DNA from: RPQJ01 sp963700045
GTDB lineage: Bacteria; Pseudomonadota; Gammaproteobacteria; Steroidobacterales; Steroidobacteraceae
Length of the DNA stretch: 64,000 nucleotides
NCBI GenBank assembly: GCA_963700045.1
Contig: CAVOWK010000008.1
Location: forward strand, 1-64,000
Reading direction: 5' to 3'
Part shown: in pieces, positions 1 to 9,525 of the stretch
Layout: each line of letters starts with the position of its first letter
How positions within the stretch are numbered: position 1 is the first letter of the stretch
Notes under the pieces: generated by a model
The model's database searches: none
Told to the model about the DNA's origin: nothing
Seen by the model: the letters and a program-made list of their open reading frames with translations, nothing else
Made by a program: the position numbers and the translations under genes

Positions 1-247
1 AGACGACCTTGCGCAGTTCGACGCGCGAACCCTGCACGAATTGCCACAGCTCGCGACCCTGCGCCGACTGCAGCGCGACGAATATGCCCGCCGCCACCGC
101 GACCAGCACGACCAGCCAGCGCGCCGCCGCCGGGTACTGGTCGAACACGTAGAAGGACGCGACGCCCGCCACGAGGATCGCGACTGCTGCGACGAGCTTT
201 GCTGTGTCCAGCACGCTCGCGCTGCTGGATTGTGCCTGTTCGGTCAT
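1..247 (-). CDS. secE: Preprotein translocase subunit SecE (C-terminus beyond window)
   Basis: SecE is the small inner-membrane subunit that clamps SecY in the SecYEG translocon. The visible 82 residues start with a polar N-terminus (MTEQAQSSSAS) and then show two hydrophobic segments, at about residues 15-35 and 45-60. They end in the conserved cytoplasmic/TM3 entry region with FVQGSRVELRKVV, the family's best conserved motif. The third helix lies beyond base 1, so the gene is partial. It follows tuf and tRNA-Trp on the same strand, the classical order before nusG and the rplKAJL genes. The start is the ATG at 245-247. Confidence 0.93.
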   Translation of the reverse strand, partial: MTEQAQSSSASVLDTAKLVAAVAILVAGVASFYVFDQYPAAARWLVVLVAVAAGIFVALQSAQGRELWQFVQGSRVELRKVV

Positions 248-319
248 TCGCTCACGCCGGGTCCGACCCGTCCTTTGCCGCTGTTTGTCCGCACGCGCCG
301 TCGCTTTCCACTCATCGAC

Positions 320-395
320 TGGCAGGCCAGGAGGGAATCGAACCCCCAACCTGCGGTTTTGGAGACCGCCGCTCTGCCAATTGAGCTACTGGCCT
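320..395 (-). tRNA. tRNA-Trp (anticodon CCA)
   Basis: A cloverleaf reads on the minus strand from 395 to 320. The 7-bp acceptor stem is AGGCCAG/CTGGCCT, the T-loop is GGTTCGATTCC, the anticodon loop is CTCCAAA with anticodon CCA, and the 3' CCA is encoded. It sits between tuf and secE, where many gammaproteobacteria keep tRNA-Trp. Confidence 0.97.
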
Positions 396-443
396 GTGCT
401 TCGCAAACTTCGCCGAAGGACTGAACGAACCCTCTTGGAAACC

Positions 444-524
444 AGGGGATAGGGGATGGGGGTTGGGGGATAGTCGGAAAGGGCGCGCAGCGCCTCTAAC
501 CCCTATCCCCTATCCCCTAACCCC

Positions 525-525
<1 letters not shown>
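444..525. repeat. Imperfect inverted repeat of GGGGTTA/GGGGATA units downstream of tuf
   Basis: The left arm (444-473) is built of AGGGGATAGGGGATGGG-type units and is followed by TCGGAAAGG. The right arm (496-525) holds CCCCTATCCCCTAACCCC-type units and ends at the tuf stop codon. A GC hairpin core (GCGCGCAGCGC) lies between. The arms are nearly complementary, so the transcript could fold into a long G-rich/C-rich hairpin. The same core, GGGGATAGTCGGAAAGG, recurs upstream of tuf at 1776-1792, so this looks like one family of palindromic elements. It may also act as the tuf terminator or an mRNA-stabilising structure; there is no clear T-tract. Confidence 0.75.
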
Positions 526-1715
<1,190 letters not shown>

Positions 1716-1752
1716 GACCGATTACCTCTAGAAAAACTTCCAACTCTGAATT

Positions 1753-1872
1753 AAGGGGTTAGGGGATAGGGGTTAGGGGATAGTCGGAAAGGTTCGGTGA
1801 TAACGGCTGGGTGCGTACTTCGTCGCGACAGCGACGTCCGACTATCCCCTAACCCCTATCCCCTAACCCCTT
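1753..1872. repeat. Perfect 36-bp inverted repeat upstream of tuf
   Basis: Bases 1753-1788 are exactly complementary to 1837-1872, with a 48-base loop. Each arm is made of alternating GGGGTTA and GGGGATA units followed by GTCGGA. A partial third copy of the C-rich arm (CTATCCCCTAACCCCC) follows at about 1875-1890. The element lies between tRNA-Thr and tuf in the transcribed part of the operon, so it would form a very stable RNA hairpin just before the tuf ribosome-binding site. Its sequence is shared with the element at 444-525. Confidence 0.9.
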
Positions 1873-1911
1873 GTCTATCCCCTAACCCCCTTTTCCCTAG
1901 CCCCGCTTGTC

Positions 1912-1987
1912 TGGAGCCCACGACCGGAATCGAACCGGTGACCTCGTCCTTACCAAGGACGTGCTCTACCGACTGAGCTACGTGGGC
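1912..1987 (-). tRNA. tRNA-Thr (anticodon GGT)
   Basis: A cloverleaf reads on the minus strand from 1987 to 1912. The acceptor stem is GCCCACG/CGTGGGC, the anticodon stem-loop TCCTTGGTAAGGA gives anticodon GGT, the T-loop is GGTTCGATTCC, and CCA is encoded. It lies just upstream of tuf in the tufB-type operon. Confidence 0.97.
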
Positions 1988-2028
1988 CGTCTCTTCAAAC
2001 TCAAGAACCCGTTCCTCGGCATTCCGGT

Positions 2029-2102
<74 letters not shown>

Positions 2103-2171
2103 ATGCGCTCGCCGGTTTCAGGCCGCCAGTCCGGTCGCGAAGACCCACGCCACTCCGCTACTCTCTGGTAC

Positions 2172-2257
<86 letters not shown>

Positions 2258-2275
2258 GCGAACAGAGAGCCGCGT

Positions 2276-2304
2276 ATTCTCGGGGGACCGGGCGGCCGTG
2301 TCAA
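2276..2304 (-). promoter_or_regulatory. Putative sigma-70 promoter of the tRNA-Tyr/tuf operon
   Basis: On the minus strand a perfect TTGACA -35 box (2304-2299) is followed after 17 bases by GAGAAT (2281-2276), a 4/6 match to the -10 box. A GC-rich stretch then leads to the tRNA-Tyr 5' end at 2257. A GC-rich discriminator is typical of stable-RNA promoters under stringent control; that regulation is inferred. Confidence 0.6.
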
Positions 2305-2338
2305 TCCAAAACCGTTGCCCGTCCCACTGGAGGACCTG

Positions 2339-3340
2339 ATGGAAACTCGCAAGCTCGGCCGGCAGGGCCTGGAAGTCGCCGCCCTCGGCCTCGGCTGCAT
2401 GGGAATGAGCGGCATTTACAAGACCGGGGCCGACGCAGCCGAGTGCGAGGCGACCCTGATCGAAGCCGTCGAAGCCGGGGTGACGCTGTTCGACACCGCC
2501 GAGATCTATGGGCCGCACACCAACGAAGAGCTGCTCGGGCGGATCCTCGGCGGCTCGCGGCGCGACAAAGTGGTGCTGGCAACCAAGTTCGGCTTCGACC
2601 TGACCAGGACGACCGGCTCCAGCTGGGGGCTGGACAGCCGTCCGCAGCACATCCGTGAGGTCGTCGAGCAGTCCCTGCAGCGGCTCAAGACCGACCGGAT
2701 CGACCTTCTGTACCAGCACCGGGTAGACCCGAAGGTGCCGATCGAGGACGTCGTCGGCACCATGGCGGAGCTGGTCCGCGCCGGCAAGGTGCGGTTCCTG
2801 GGGCTGTCGGAGGCCAGCGCCACGACCCTGCGACGGGCCCACGCCGTGCACCCGATCAGCGCCCTCCAGTCCGAATATTCCCTCTTCGAACGAGGGGTTG
2901 AGCGCACCGTGCTGCCCACGTGCCGCGAGCTCGGCATCGGCCTGGTGCCCTATTGCCCGCTCGGTCGCGGCTTCCTGGCCGGCCAGCGGACCCGGGCCGA
3001 AGAGTATCCCGAGGGGGACTACCGGCGCAGTCACCCCCGACTGCAGGAGCATAATTTCGACGCCAACCTGCAGCTGCTGGAAAAGCTGGAAAGCGTGGCG
3101 GCCCGCGCCCGGGCGACTTCCGGCCAGGTCGCACTCGCCTGGCTGCTGGCCCAGGGTCCGGACATCGTCCCGATCTTCGGCACCACGCGCCGCACCCGCC
3201 TGCGCGAGAACCTGGCGGCAACCGGGGTCCAGCTGGCTTCCTGCGACCAGTTCCTGCTCGACCAGGTCTTTGCGCCAGGCAACGTCGCGGGCGCGCGTTA
3301 CCAGCCAGCCGGCATGGCGACTCTCGACCGCGACCCCTGA
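2339..3340 (+). CDS. Aldo/keto reductase, AKR13-like
   Basis: A cytosolic NADPH-dependent reductase of carbonyl compounds with the (beta/alpha)8-barrel aldo/keto reductase fold, 333 residues. The N-terminus TRKLGRQGLEVAALGLGCMG is typical of the YakC/AKR13 group. The catalytic tetrad can be placed: Asp in LFDTAEIYG with Tyr four residues on, Lys in VLATKFGF and His in LLYQHRVDP. The C-terminal cofactor loop (IVPIFGTTRRTRLREN) is present. The start at 2339 is favoured by GGAGGA seven bases upstream and by family length. It is transcribed away from the tRNA operon and is probably monocistronic. The physiological substrate cannot be told from sequence. Confidence 0.93.
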   Translation: METRKLGRQGLEVAALGLGCMGMSGIYKTGADAAECEATLIEAVEAGVTLFDTAEIYGPHTNEELLGRILGGSRRDKVVLATKFGFDLTRTTGSSWGLDSRPQHIREVVEQSLQRLKTDRIDLLYQHRVDPKVPIEDVVGTMAELVRAGKVRFLGLSEASATTLRRAHAVHPISALQSEYSLFERGVERTVLPTCRELGIGLVPYCPLGRGFLAGQRTRAEEYPEGDYRRSHPRLQEHNFDANLQLLEKLESVAARARATSGQVALAWLLAQGPDIVPIFGTTRRTRLRENLAATGVQLASCDQFLLDQVFAPGNVAGARYQPAGMATLDRDP

Positions 3341-3510
3341 CCGAGGGCGCCGCGGCCCGGCCAGTCGCCGGACCCCCAGCCGTCCGGCCGTGGTCATGCA
3401 AGACCGAAATTTTGCGAACATTTTAACACGAATATTTTTTCGTATATTATGCGCCGGCCGTCCCTGCCGTGCGGCCGGCACCCCCTCCTGCCAGGACGCT
3501 GCGCACCGCG

Positions 3511-4602
3511 ATGACCGACCTGCTGCTGTTCCCCTTCGCCGACTACTGGTGGTTCTACGCGGGCTTCACGGTGTTCGTGCTGCTCGTGCTTGCGCTCGAC
3601 CTGGGCGTATTTCACCGCGTCGCGCACGAGGTCAGCGCGCGCGAAGCTGCCACGTGGAGCGTGGTGTGGGTACTGCTCGCGCTCGCCTTCAATTACCTGT
3701 TCTACCGCTACATGCTGTGGCACCTGCCGCAGGTGCCTGCGCTCACCGGCCTCGACCACGCCACGCTCGCCCGCGATTCCGCGCTCGAGTTTCTCGCGGG
3801 TTATGTCGTCGAAAAGGCACTGGCCGTCGACAACATCTTCGTGTTCGTCGCGGTGTTCTCGTACTTCGCGGTGCCGGCCAGGTACCAGCACCGCGTGCTC
3901 TTCTACGGCATCCTGGGCGCGCTGCTCTTCCGGGCGCTGTTCATCTCGCTCGGTTCCGTGCTGATGCAGTACCACTGGATCGTGATCGTATTCGGTGCGT
4001 TCCTGATCGCAACCGGGGTCAAGATCCTGTTCCTGCCGGAGAAGCCGCTCGACCCGGAACGCAATCCGATGATCCGCCTGGTGAAGCGGTTCGTGCCCGT
4101 GTGGCCGAAGATCGAGGGCGACAGGTTCTGGGTCCGGCACGAGGGCGTGCTCTTCGCCACGCCGCTGTTCGTCGCGCTGGTGTTCATCGAGTTCTCGGAC
4201 ATCATCTTCGCGATCGACTCGGTGCCCGCCATCTTCGCGCTGACCAACGAGCCGATGATCGTGTTCACCTCGAACATATTCGCAATCCTCGGGCTGCGCG
4301 CGATGTACTTCCTGCTCGCGAGCGCGGTGCGGTACTTCGGCTACCTCAAGTACGGCCTCGGCCTGATCCTGGTGTTCGTGGGCCTGAAGATGGTCTGGTT
4401 GAACCAGGCCTTCGGGGGCAAGTTCCCGATCACGTGGTCGCTCGAACGGAGGCGTCAGGCGCCTGACGGCGTCTGCGCAAAGGCGAGGTCGACGATCTCG
4501 ACGTCCCCCGGCGCCAGCGGCCGGCCGAGAAACATCGCCCCGACGCGCGCAAAGCGTTCGGGGCCATCGGTCGCGAGCAGCGTGACGTTGCCCGTGGCCT
4601 GA
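3511..4602 (+). CDS. TerC/Alx family membrane protein, C-terminally truncated
   Basis: TerC/Alx proteins are polytopic inner-membrane proteins linked to manganese export and tellurite resistance. Residues 1-310 match the family: FPFADYWWFYAGF at the start, then EKALAVDNIFVF and FIEFSDIIFAIDSVPAIFA, whose Asp and Glu residues in the membrane are diagnostic. About seven helices are visible. The normal sequence breaks at about base 4440, after KFPITWSL. The final helix, about 30 residues in relatives, is missing, and the frame runs 160 bases antisense into murI as a basic tail unlike any TerC. A 16-bp palindrome lies at the junction (4453-4468). An AT-rich stretch upstream with TATATT (3443-3448) could be the -10 box. 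No yybP-ykoY manganese riboswitch was found. The start is the ATG at 3511. Confidence 0.85.
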   Translation: MTDLLLFPFADYWWFYAGFTVFVLLVLALDLGVFHRVAHEVSAREAATWSVVWVLLALAFNYLFYRYMLWHLPQVPALTGLDHATLARDSALEFLAGYVVEKALAVDNIFVFVAVFSYFAVPARYQHRVLFYGILGALLFRALFISLGSVLMQYHWIVIVFGAFLIATGVKILFLPEKPLDPERNPMIRLVKRFVPVWPKIEGDRFWVRHEGVLFATPLFVALVFIEFSDIIFAIDSVPAIFALTNEPMIVFTSNIFAILGLRAMYFLLASAVRYFGYLKYGLGLILVFVGLKMVWLNQAFGGKFPITWSLERRRQAPDGVCAKARSTISTSPGASGRPRNIAPTRAKRSGPSVASSVTLPVA

Positions 4603-5336
4603 TCGTGACGCAGCAAGCCGCGCTGCTCCAGTACGTCCGCCAGCGCAACCGCCGTCGTCGCCGCCGAATCGACGATCGCGACAGCGGGTCCCAGTACTTT
4701 GTGCAGCGCAGGCGCGAGCACCGGAAAATGCGTGCAGCCGAGCACGAGCGTGTCGGGATGCGCGGCCGCCGCACCCGCGACGAAGATCTCGTCGAGATAG
4801 CGGTGAATCACGCCTTCCACGATCGGGCCGTCCGTCCAGCCCTCTTCCGCCAACGCGACGAACAGGGGACAGGCGCGCGCGGTGACCACGACGTCGGGCC
4901 GCCTGCGCGTGATCGCTGCCTGGTAGGCGCCGCCGTGCACCGTGCTCTCCGTCGCGAGCACCGCGATGCGCCCGGCACGCGTCGCCCGGCACGCGGCCGC
5001 AGCGCCCGGCTCGAGCACGCCGATGACCGGCACCGGGTCGAATTCGTGCGTGAGCGCATCGAGTGCGACGGCCGACGCGGTGTTGCACGCGACGACGAGA
5101 CATTTCACGCCGCGCTCGTGCAGCAGGCGCGCAGCCTGCAGGGAATACTGACGGATCGACGCCGGACTCTTGGTGCCGTACGGCAGCCGCGCGGTGTCGC
5201 CGAGATAGACGAAGTCCTCGCCGGGCAGCCGGTCGAGCAAGGCGCGCAGGACGGTCAACCCACCGACGCCGGAGTCGAATACGCCAATCGGCGAGGAACT
5301 CGAAATCGCCTGGTGGCGTTGCCGTTTGCTGCGCAT
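4455..5336 (-). CDS. murI: Glutamate racemase
   Basis: MurI interconverts L- and D-glutamate in the cytosol and supplies D-Glu for peptidoglycan. It has 293 residues. The two catalytic cysteines are in VVACNTASA and LVLGCTHFP. The N-terminal substrate motif is IGVFDSGVGGLTVL, followed by YLGDTARLPYGTKS. The start at 5336 (MRSKRQRH) leaves a short basic leader before that motif. It is convergent with the truncated TerC gene, which overlaps its 3' end. The next gene to the right, PilZ, is divergent. Confidence 0.96.
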   Translation of the reverse strand: MRSKRQRHQAISSSSPIGVFDSGVGGLTVLRALLDRLPGEDFVYLGDTARLPYGTKSPASIRQYSLQAARLLHERGVKCLVVACNTASAVALDALTHEFDPVPVIGVLEPGAAAACRATRAGRIAVLATESTVHGGAYQAAITRRRPDVVVTARACPLFVALAEEGWTDGPIVEGVIHRYLDEIFVAGAAAAHPDTLVLGCTHFPVLAPALHKVLGPAVAIVDSAATTAVALADVLEQRGLLRHDQATGNVTLLATDGPERFARVGAMFLGRPLAPGDVEIVDLAFAQTPSGA

Positions 5337-5494
5337 TGGGGTCCATCCCTGCCGACGGTTCGCAGCATAGCTGACGCCGCAATAGACATAACGTCGAGGC
5401 ACGTGCGATGGCCTCTTCCCTCCTGACCCGGGCCGTGCATAATGGCGCGGCAAGAGCCCGACGCATCGCATAAAAAAAGAGAAGACGCGGAGCC

Positions 5495-5767
5495 GTGGAG
5501 AGAAGACTGACAACGCGCCACCGAGCGCGCACCACCGTGTACGTGCTCCTGCCGGGGAGTCACCGTCGTCTCTGCCGCGCGCGCAACCTGAGCGCCACCG
5601 GCGTGTTCGTCGAGACCGGCGACATGGGCCTGCGCAAGGGCCAGACCGTCGAACTCGCATTTGCGATCAGCCTCGGCACCATTACCAAGCTGCATCGCCG
5701 CACCGCGATCGTCGCGCACGTTTCGCGCGGCGGCACCGGCCTGATGATGCAGAATCACGGCAGCTGA
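5495..5767 (+). CDS. Single-domain PilZ protein (c-di-GMP receptor)
   Basis: A 90-residue protein that is almost entirely one PilZ domain, the cytosolic receptor fold for cyclic di-GMP. The RxxxR-type N-terminal motif (RHRAR, residues 8-12) and the NLSATGVFVE segment, matching the (D/N)xSxxG motif, are both present, so ligand binding is likely. It has no partner domain and would act by protein contact, as stand-alone PilZ proteins of motility or pilus systems do. No pilus or flagellar genes are nearby. GGAG lies just before the ATG region. A GC-rich hairpin without a clear T-tract follows at about 5772-5802. Confidence 0.88.
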   Translation: MERRLTTRHRARTTVYVLLPGSHRRLCRARNLSATGVFVETGDMGLRKGQTVELAFAISLGTITKLHRRTAIVAHVSRGGTGLMMQNHGS

Positions 5768-5946
5768 ACGCAGCCCGGCCGGCCCGCCAGCGGCCGGCTT
5801 TGCCGGGGTTACGCAACGCGCAGTGCCGTAGGCACTACCCCCGATTCAACGTATCCGCACCGGGCCTAATGTAAGGTTTCGGACCTGTTTCGCTCGGACG
5901 AGCGTGAGGCTCACCCGCGCCGCCGCTGCGATGCGTTCGTGCGGCG

Positions 5947-6279
5947 ATGACAACGACGACACCAGACCGGACCGTAGCCGATGCGATCGATCGCGTGCTC
6001 GAAGCCGAGCATGCTGCCGCGCTGGCAATTGTCGCAGCCGAGACCGCCGCCCGGTCGAGCATCGATGCAGCACGCGAAAAGCGGCGCGAGATCCTCGAGA
6101 CGGCACGGCAGCGCGTGATGCGGCTGCACGAGCGGGCGCAGGCGCGCCTCGCGGGACGACTCGCGCAACTGGACGCGAATGCATCCATCGAGACGCTCGA
6201 CGCGGCCGCACTGGGCGCCGTGGCGGCCGATGCGCTCGCGGCGGTCGCCGAACGGCTGACCACGGATGAGTCGGCGTGA
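5947..6279 (+). CDS. V/A-type ATPase stalk subunit G/H-like
   Basis: A 110-residue, Ala- and Arg-rich, mostly coiled-coil protein (residues about 10-85, EAEHAAALAIVAAETAARSS region). It opens the V-type ATPase operon. Its size, helical heptads and position fit the peripheral stalk subunit G (archaeal AhaH/NtpF), which pairs with subunit E. The family is weakly conserved, so the assignment rests mainly on context. Its stop overlaps the next start (ATG at 6276), which suggests translational coupling. Confidence 0.7.
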   Translation: MTTTTPDRTVADAIDRVLEAEHAAALAIVAAETAARSSIDAAREKRREILETARQRVMRLHERAQARLAGRLAQLDANASIETLDAAALGAVAADALAAVAERLTTDESA

Positions 6280-7045
6280 GCGCGGGCAGCGGCCATTTCG
6301 CGTACTCCCAGGCCCGTCTGCAGGCGCGTCTTGGCCAAGGCGCCGGTCCCGCCGCCCTGCAGAGCGCGAACGCTGCCCGCGATCTCGCGGCTTTCCTCGG
6401 TGCGGTGCGCACCTCTCCGCTGCGACGCTACACGACACGCCTGGCGCCCGGCATGGATCCCCACGAACTGGAGCGGCACCTGCGCTACGAGTGGTCAGCA
6501 CTCGTCGACGAAGTGGCGCGCTGGCAACCCACGCCCTGGCAGGAAGCCATCCGCTGGCTGCGCTGGCTGCCCTACCTGCCGGCGCTGCAGAAACTCACCC
6601 GTGGTGGCCGACCTCTCGCCTGGACTCGAGCAGATCCGGTGCTGGGTCAGATCGTTGCGCTGGATCCCGCGCTGCGTGGCGCAGCACTCGTCGCGTCACC
6701 GTTGCAGCCGTTCCGGTCGCTGCACTCGAAGCAGGCGCTGGCGACGTCACGGCAGCCTGGCTCGGCCACTGGCGGACGCTATGGCCCGCCGGCAGTCGCC
6801 ACGCACCTGCCATGGACCGCATCGCGCGCGATGTCGCATTGCTCGACGCGAAGCTGCGGGAAGCGGTCGGCGGAGACAGCAGGGAGCTGCACCAGGCGTT
6901 GTCGCACCGGTTGCTGCGGATCTTTCGCCGTCACCCGCTTTCACCAGCTGCGGCCGTCGCGTACCTGGGCCTCGAAGCGCTCGGACTGCTCGGACTGCGC
7001 GGTGGCGTGATGCGTCGCGCCGTCGTCGTGCCGGGGCCCGCATGA
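6276..7045 (+). CDS. V/A-type ATPase subunit C-like, frameshifted
   Basis: Two halves of one protein lie in different frames. Residues 1 to about 140 (SGHFAYSQARLQARLG, then AAFLGAVRTSPLRRYTTR) read in the frame of 6276. The rest (GDVTAAWLGHWRTLWP, ending HPLSPAAAVAYLGLEALGL) reads in the frame that ends at 7045. The switch is at about 6690-6720 and is explained by one missing base. The composition and order of helices, with repeated Trp/Arg-rich segments, resemble subunit C (d), which connects the central stalk to the c-ring. The gene overlaps its neighbours at both ends (ATGA at 7042-7045). A sequencing indel is as likely as a real mutation, because loss of this subunit would uncouple the enzyme. 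Confidence 0.6.
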
Positions 7046-8877
7046 GCCTGCGCTCCGCCACCGCCCGCTGGTTCGAACTGCTCACCTCGCGCGAGGAACT
7101 CGGCGCAGCCCTCGATTGCCTCGCGCGGACGCGGTCGGTCGAGCTGCAAGCCTACAGTCGTGCCGAATCGCGCCTGCCGCTCGGCGACCTGAAGCGCGTG
7201 CTCGACGAGTTCGAATTGCTCGCGCGCCGCTTCCGGCCGTGGTGGCCGGCCGCGCTGCCATGCACGGTGGATGCGGAACACGCACTCCTCGATGCACCGC
7301 AGGCCGCGCTCGGCAAACTGCGCACCTGGGCGACTGCGGCGGAGCCGGTCGTCGCGGAACTCGAGGCGCTCGCGCTCGAACGGTCGGAAATCGGCACGCT
7401 CGAGCGCTTGTCTGCAATCGCTGGACCGGCACTGCCGCGGCTCGATCGCATGGCGGCGGCCGGACCCGTGCTCGCGAGCCGCATCTACGTGCTGCCGCCC
7501 GACACGCCGGCGCTGTCGTTGCCACCGGCTTTGATCCACCAGTTGTGGACACCGGAATCCGGCCGCGAAACTTACCTCCTCGCCGTCGGCCCCGGCGAAG
7601 ACATGAGCGAACTCGACGCCGCATTGGCGGCGCGCAAGGTGCATCGCGTCGCGATCCCGGCGCACCTGCCGCAGGACCCGGGCGAATTGCGCGCGAACCT
7701 GCAGCAACGACGCACGGCACTCGACACCAGGGAATCCTCGGCACGCGCCGCGCTGGCCAGGCTCGACGCAGAGCACGAACTGCCGGCAGCCCTTGGCGAG
7801 GTCGCGCTGGCCGCCTGGGTCGTGACGCACGTGCCGGAACTGCCCGTGACGGAGCACTTCGCCTGGATCACCGGTTGGTGCGCGGCGCGTGACGACATCG
7901 GACTGCGCGCGGCACTCGACCAGCAAGGCCTGCACTACCTGTTGCGCATGACGGACGCACCGGCTGGGACGGTGGCTCCATCCGTCCTGCGCAACCCGCG
8001 CTGGGCGCGTCCGTTCGAAACCATGACTGGCATGATGGGTGTGCCTGCCGCGGGGGACGCGGATCCGAGCCTGCTGGTCGCGATCCTCGCGCCGTTGATG
8101 TTCGGCTTCATGTTCGGCGATGTCGCGCAGGGCGCCATCGTCGCACTCGCGGGTTTCTTCCTGGGCAGACGCATGCCTGCGCTGCGCCTGCTGTTGCCGG
8201 GCGGACTGGTCGCCATGGCGTTCGGCTTCGCCTTCGGCAGCGTGTTTGCGCGCGAAGACGTGATTCCCGCGCTCTGGCTGCATCCGTTGTCGCAGCCGCT
8301 GCCGGTCCTGGCCGTGGCGCTCGGCTTCGGCGTCGTCATCCTCGTGCTCGGTCTGGCGCTCGATGCGCTGCAGTACTTCTGGCGTGGACAGCTGCGGCAC
8401 TGGTTGTTCTGCGACGCGGGCCTGCTGGTCGCCTACCTCGGACTGGTCGGCGCCGCGATCGACCTGAGCGCCCTGTGGCTGCTGCCGCTCGGCATCGCGT
8501 GGTCATTGGCTGGTGCAGCGTTCACCACTCCCGCGGCACGCATCGCGGCCGTGGGGCGCGCTGCGGGCGAATTCGTGGAGCGACTGCTGCAGCTCGGCGT
8601 CAACACGGTTTCCTTCGTGCGGGTCGGTGCGTTTGCGCTGGCGCACGCGGGACTGTGCTCGGCCATCGTCGGCATGGCCGAAGCCGCGGGCCCGGGGTAC
8701 TGGCCGGTCCTGATCATCGGCAACGCCGCAATCATTGCGCTCGAAGGCCTCGTCGTCAGCATCCAGACGACACGCCTCGTGCTGTTCGAATTCTTCATCC
8801 GCTTCCTGACGGCGCGCGGCCGACGCTTCGAACCGCTCACGCCGCCGCCGGCTTCGCTTCCCGGAGGCTCGCCATGA
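7042..8877 (+). CDS. ntpI: V/A-type ATP synthase subunit I
   Basis: Subunit I (a) forms the stator half-channel for ions and also contacts the peripheral stalks. It has 611 residues. The N-terminal half (to about 330) is a soluble, helical region. The C-terminal half has about seven or eight membrane helices, beginning with LLVAILAPLMFGFMFGDVAQG, the highly conserved first transmembrane motif of the family. A later helix carries NTVSFVRVGAFALAHAGL, which contains the essential arginine for ion translocation. The ATGA overlaps with both neighbours show tight coupling. Confidence 0.93.
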   Translation: MSLRSATARWFELLTSREELGAALDCLARTRSVELQAYSRAESRLPLGDLKRVLDEFELLARRFRPWWPAALPCTVDAEHALLDAPQAALGKLRTWATAAEPVVAELEALALERSEIGTLERLSAIAGPALPRLDRMAAAGPVLASRIYVLPPDTPALSLPPALIHQLWTPESGRETYLLAVGPGEDMSELDAALAARKVHRVAIPAHLPQDPGELRANLQQRRTALDTRESSARAALARLDAEHELPAALGEVALAAWVVTHVPELPVTEHFAWITGWCAARDDIGLRAALDQQGLHYLLRMTDAPAGTVAPSVLRNPRWARPFETMTGMMGVPAAGDADPSLLVAILAPLMFGFMFGDVAQGAIVALAGFFLGRRMPALRLLLPGGLVAMAFGFAFGSVFAREDVIPALWLHPLSQPLPVLAVALGFGVVILVLGLALDALQYFWRGQLRHWLFCDAGLLVAYLGLVGAAIDLSALWLLPLGIAWSLAGAAFTTPAARIAAVGRAAGEFVERLLQLGVNTVSFVRVGAFALAHAGLCSAIVGMAEAAGPGYWPVLIIGNAAIIALEGLVVSIQTTRLVLFEFFIRFLTARGRRFEPLTPPPASLPGGSP

Positions 8878-9227
8878 AACTGCCCGCACGCTGGATCCTT
8901 GCCCTCGCCACGATGACGACGGCAACCGTCGCGGTGGCTACGTTCACACTCATTGCCGCGTGGCCCGCGCTCGCAGCGGAGACGGCTGCCGTCGTGCCAC
9001 CCGATCCCGACGTACTCCGCTGGGGCTTTGCCTCCGCTGCACTTGCAGCGGGACTCGCGGCGCTTGGCGCGGGCTACGCCGTGGCGCAGGTCGGCACCGC
9101 CGCCCTCGGCGCACTTGCCGAGAAACCCGACCTCTTCGGCCGGGTGCTGGTGATCGTCGGACTGGCGGAGGGCATCGCGATCTACGGCCTGATCGTTTCG
9201 ATCCTGATCCTCAACCGGCTGGGCTGA
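8874..9227 (+). CDS. ntpK: V/A-type ATP synthase subunit K (rotor c-subunit)
   Basis: A 117-residue proteolipid that forms the rotor ring. It begins with a hydrophobic signal-like segment (residues 6-35, ending near WPALAAE), followed by one two-helix hairpin: LAAGLAALGAGYAVAQVGTA, a polar loop with EKPDLFGR, and the second helix. The ion-binding glutamate is in VGLAEGIAIYGL. It has a single hairpin, unlike the doubled four-helix K subunits of many V-ATPases. The N-terminal extension is unusual for a c-subunit and may be cleaved. Whether H+ or Na+ is used cannot be decided by eye. Confidence 0.93.
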   Translation: MKLPARWILALATMTTATVAVATFTLIAAWPALAAETAAVVPPDPDVLRWGFASAALAAGLAALGAGYAVAQVGTAALGALAEKPDLFGRVLVIVGLAEGIAIYGLIVSILILNRLG

Positions 9228-9228
9228 C

Positions 9229-9525
9229 GTGGCACAGGTCGTCTACATCGGCGGCGAGGCAACGGCGGCGGGCTTCCGGCTCGCCGGCGTCGATACTCGC
9301 GTTGCATCGGCGGGCGACGCCGCCGAAACGCTGCGACAGGCCTTCTCCGAACGGCCCGACTGCGTGCTGTTCGATGGCACGCTGGTCGACTATGTACCGG
9401 CGGCGGAACTCGAACACGCCCTGGTCGCGCTCTCGCCGCTGTTCGCCGTCATTCCGGATGTCCGCGGACGAGGCACGCCTCCCAGTCTCGCGCGCACGGT
9501 ACGCAACGCCCTGGGAATCGACTGA
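9229..9525 (+). CDS. V/A-type ATP synthase subunit F
   Basis: A 98-residue soluble protein with the compact Rossmann-like fold of subunit F, which sits in the central stalk with subunit D and modulates activity. The N-terminus VVYIGGEATAAGFRLAGVDT is diagnostic: it corresponds to the family's IGDxxTVxGFRLAGI motif. Its start is a GTG at 9229, two bases after the subunit K stop, and its stop overlaps the ATG of subunit E (9525). Confidence 0.88.
   Translation: MAQVVYIGGEATAAGFRLAGVDTRVASAGDAAETLRQAFSERPDCVLFDGTLVDYVPAAELEHALVALSPLFAVIPDVRGRGTPPSLARTVRNALGID

Noticed and set aside
3400..3510. yybP-ykoY manganese riboswitch before the TerC gene
   Set aside because: The leader is too short and lacks the conserved junction motifs. 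Only an AT-rich promoter-like stretch and a 5-bp inverted repeat are seen.
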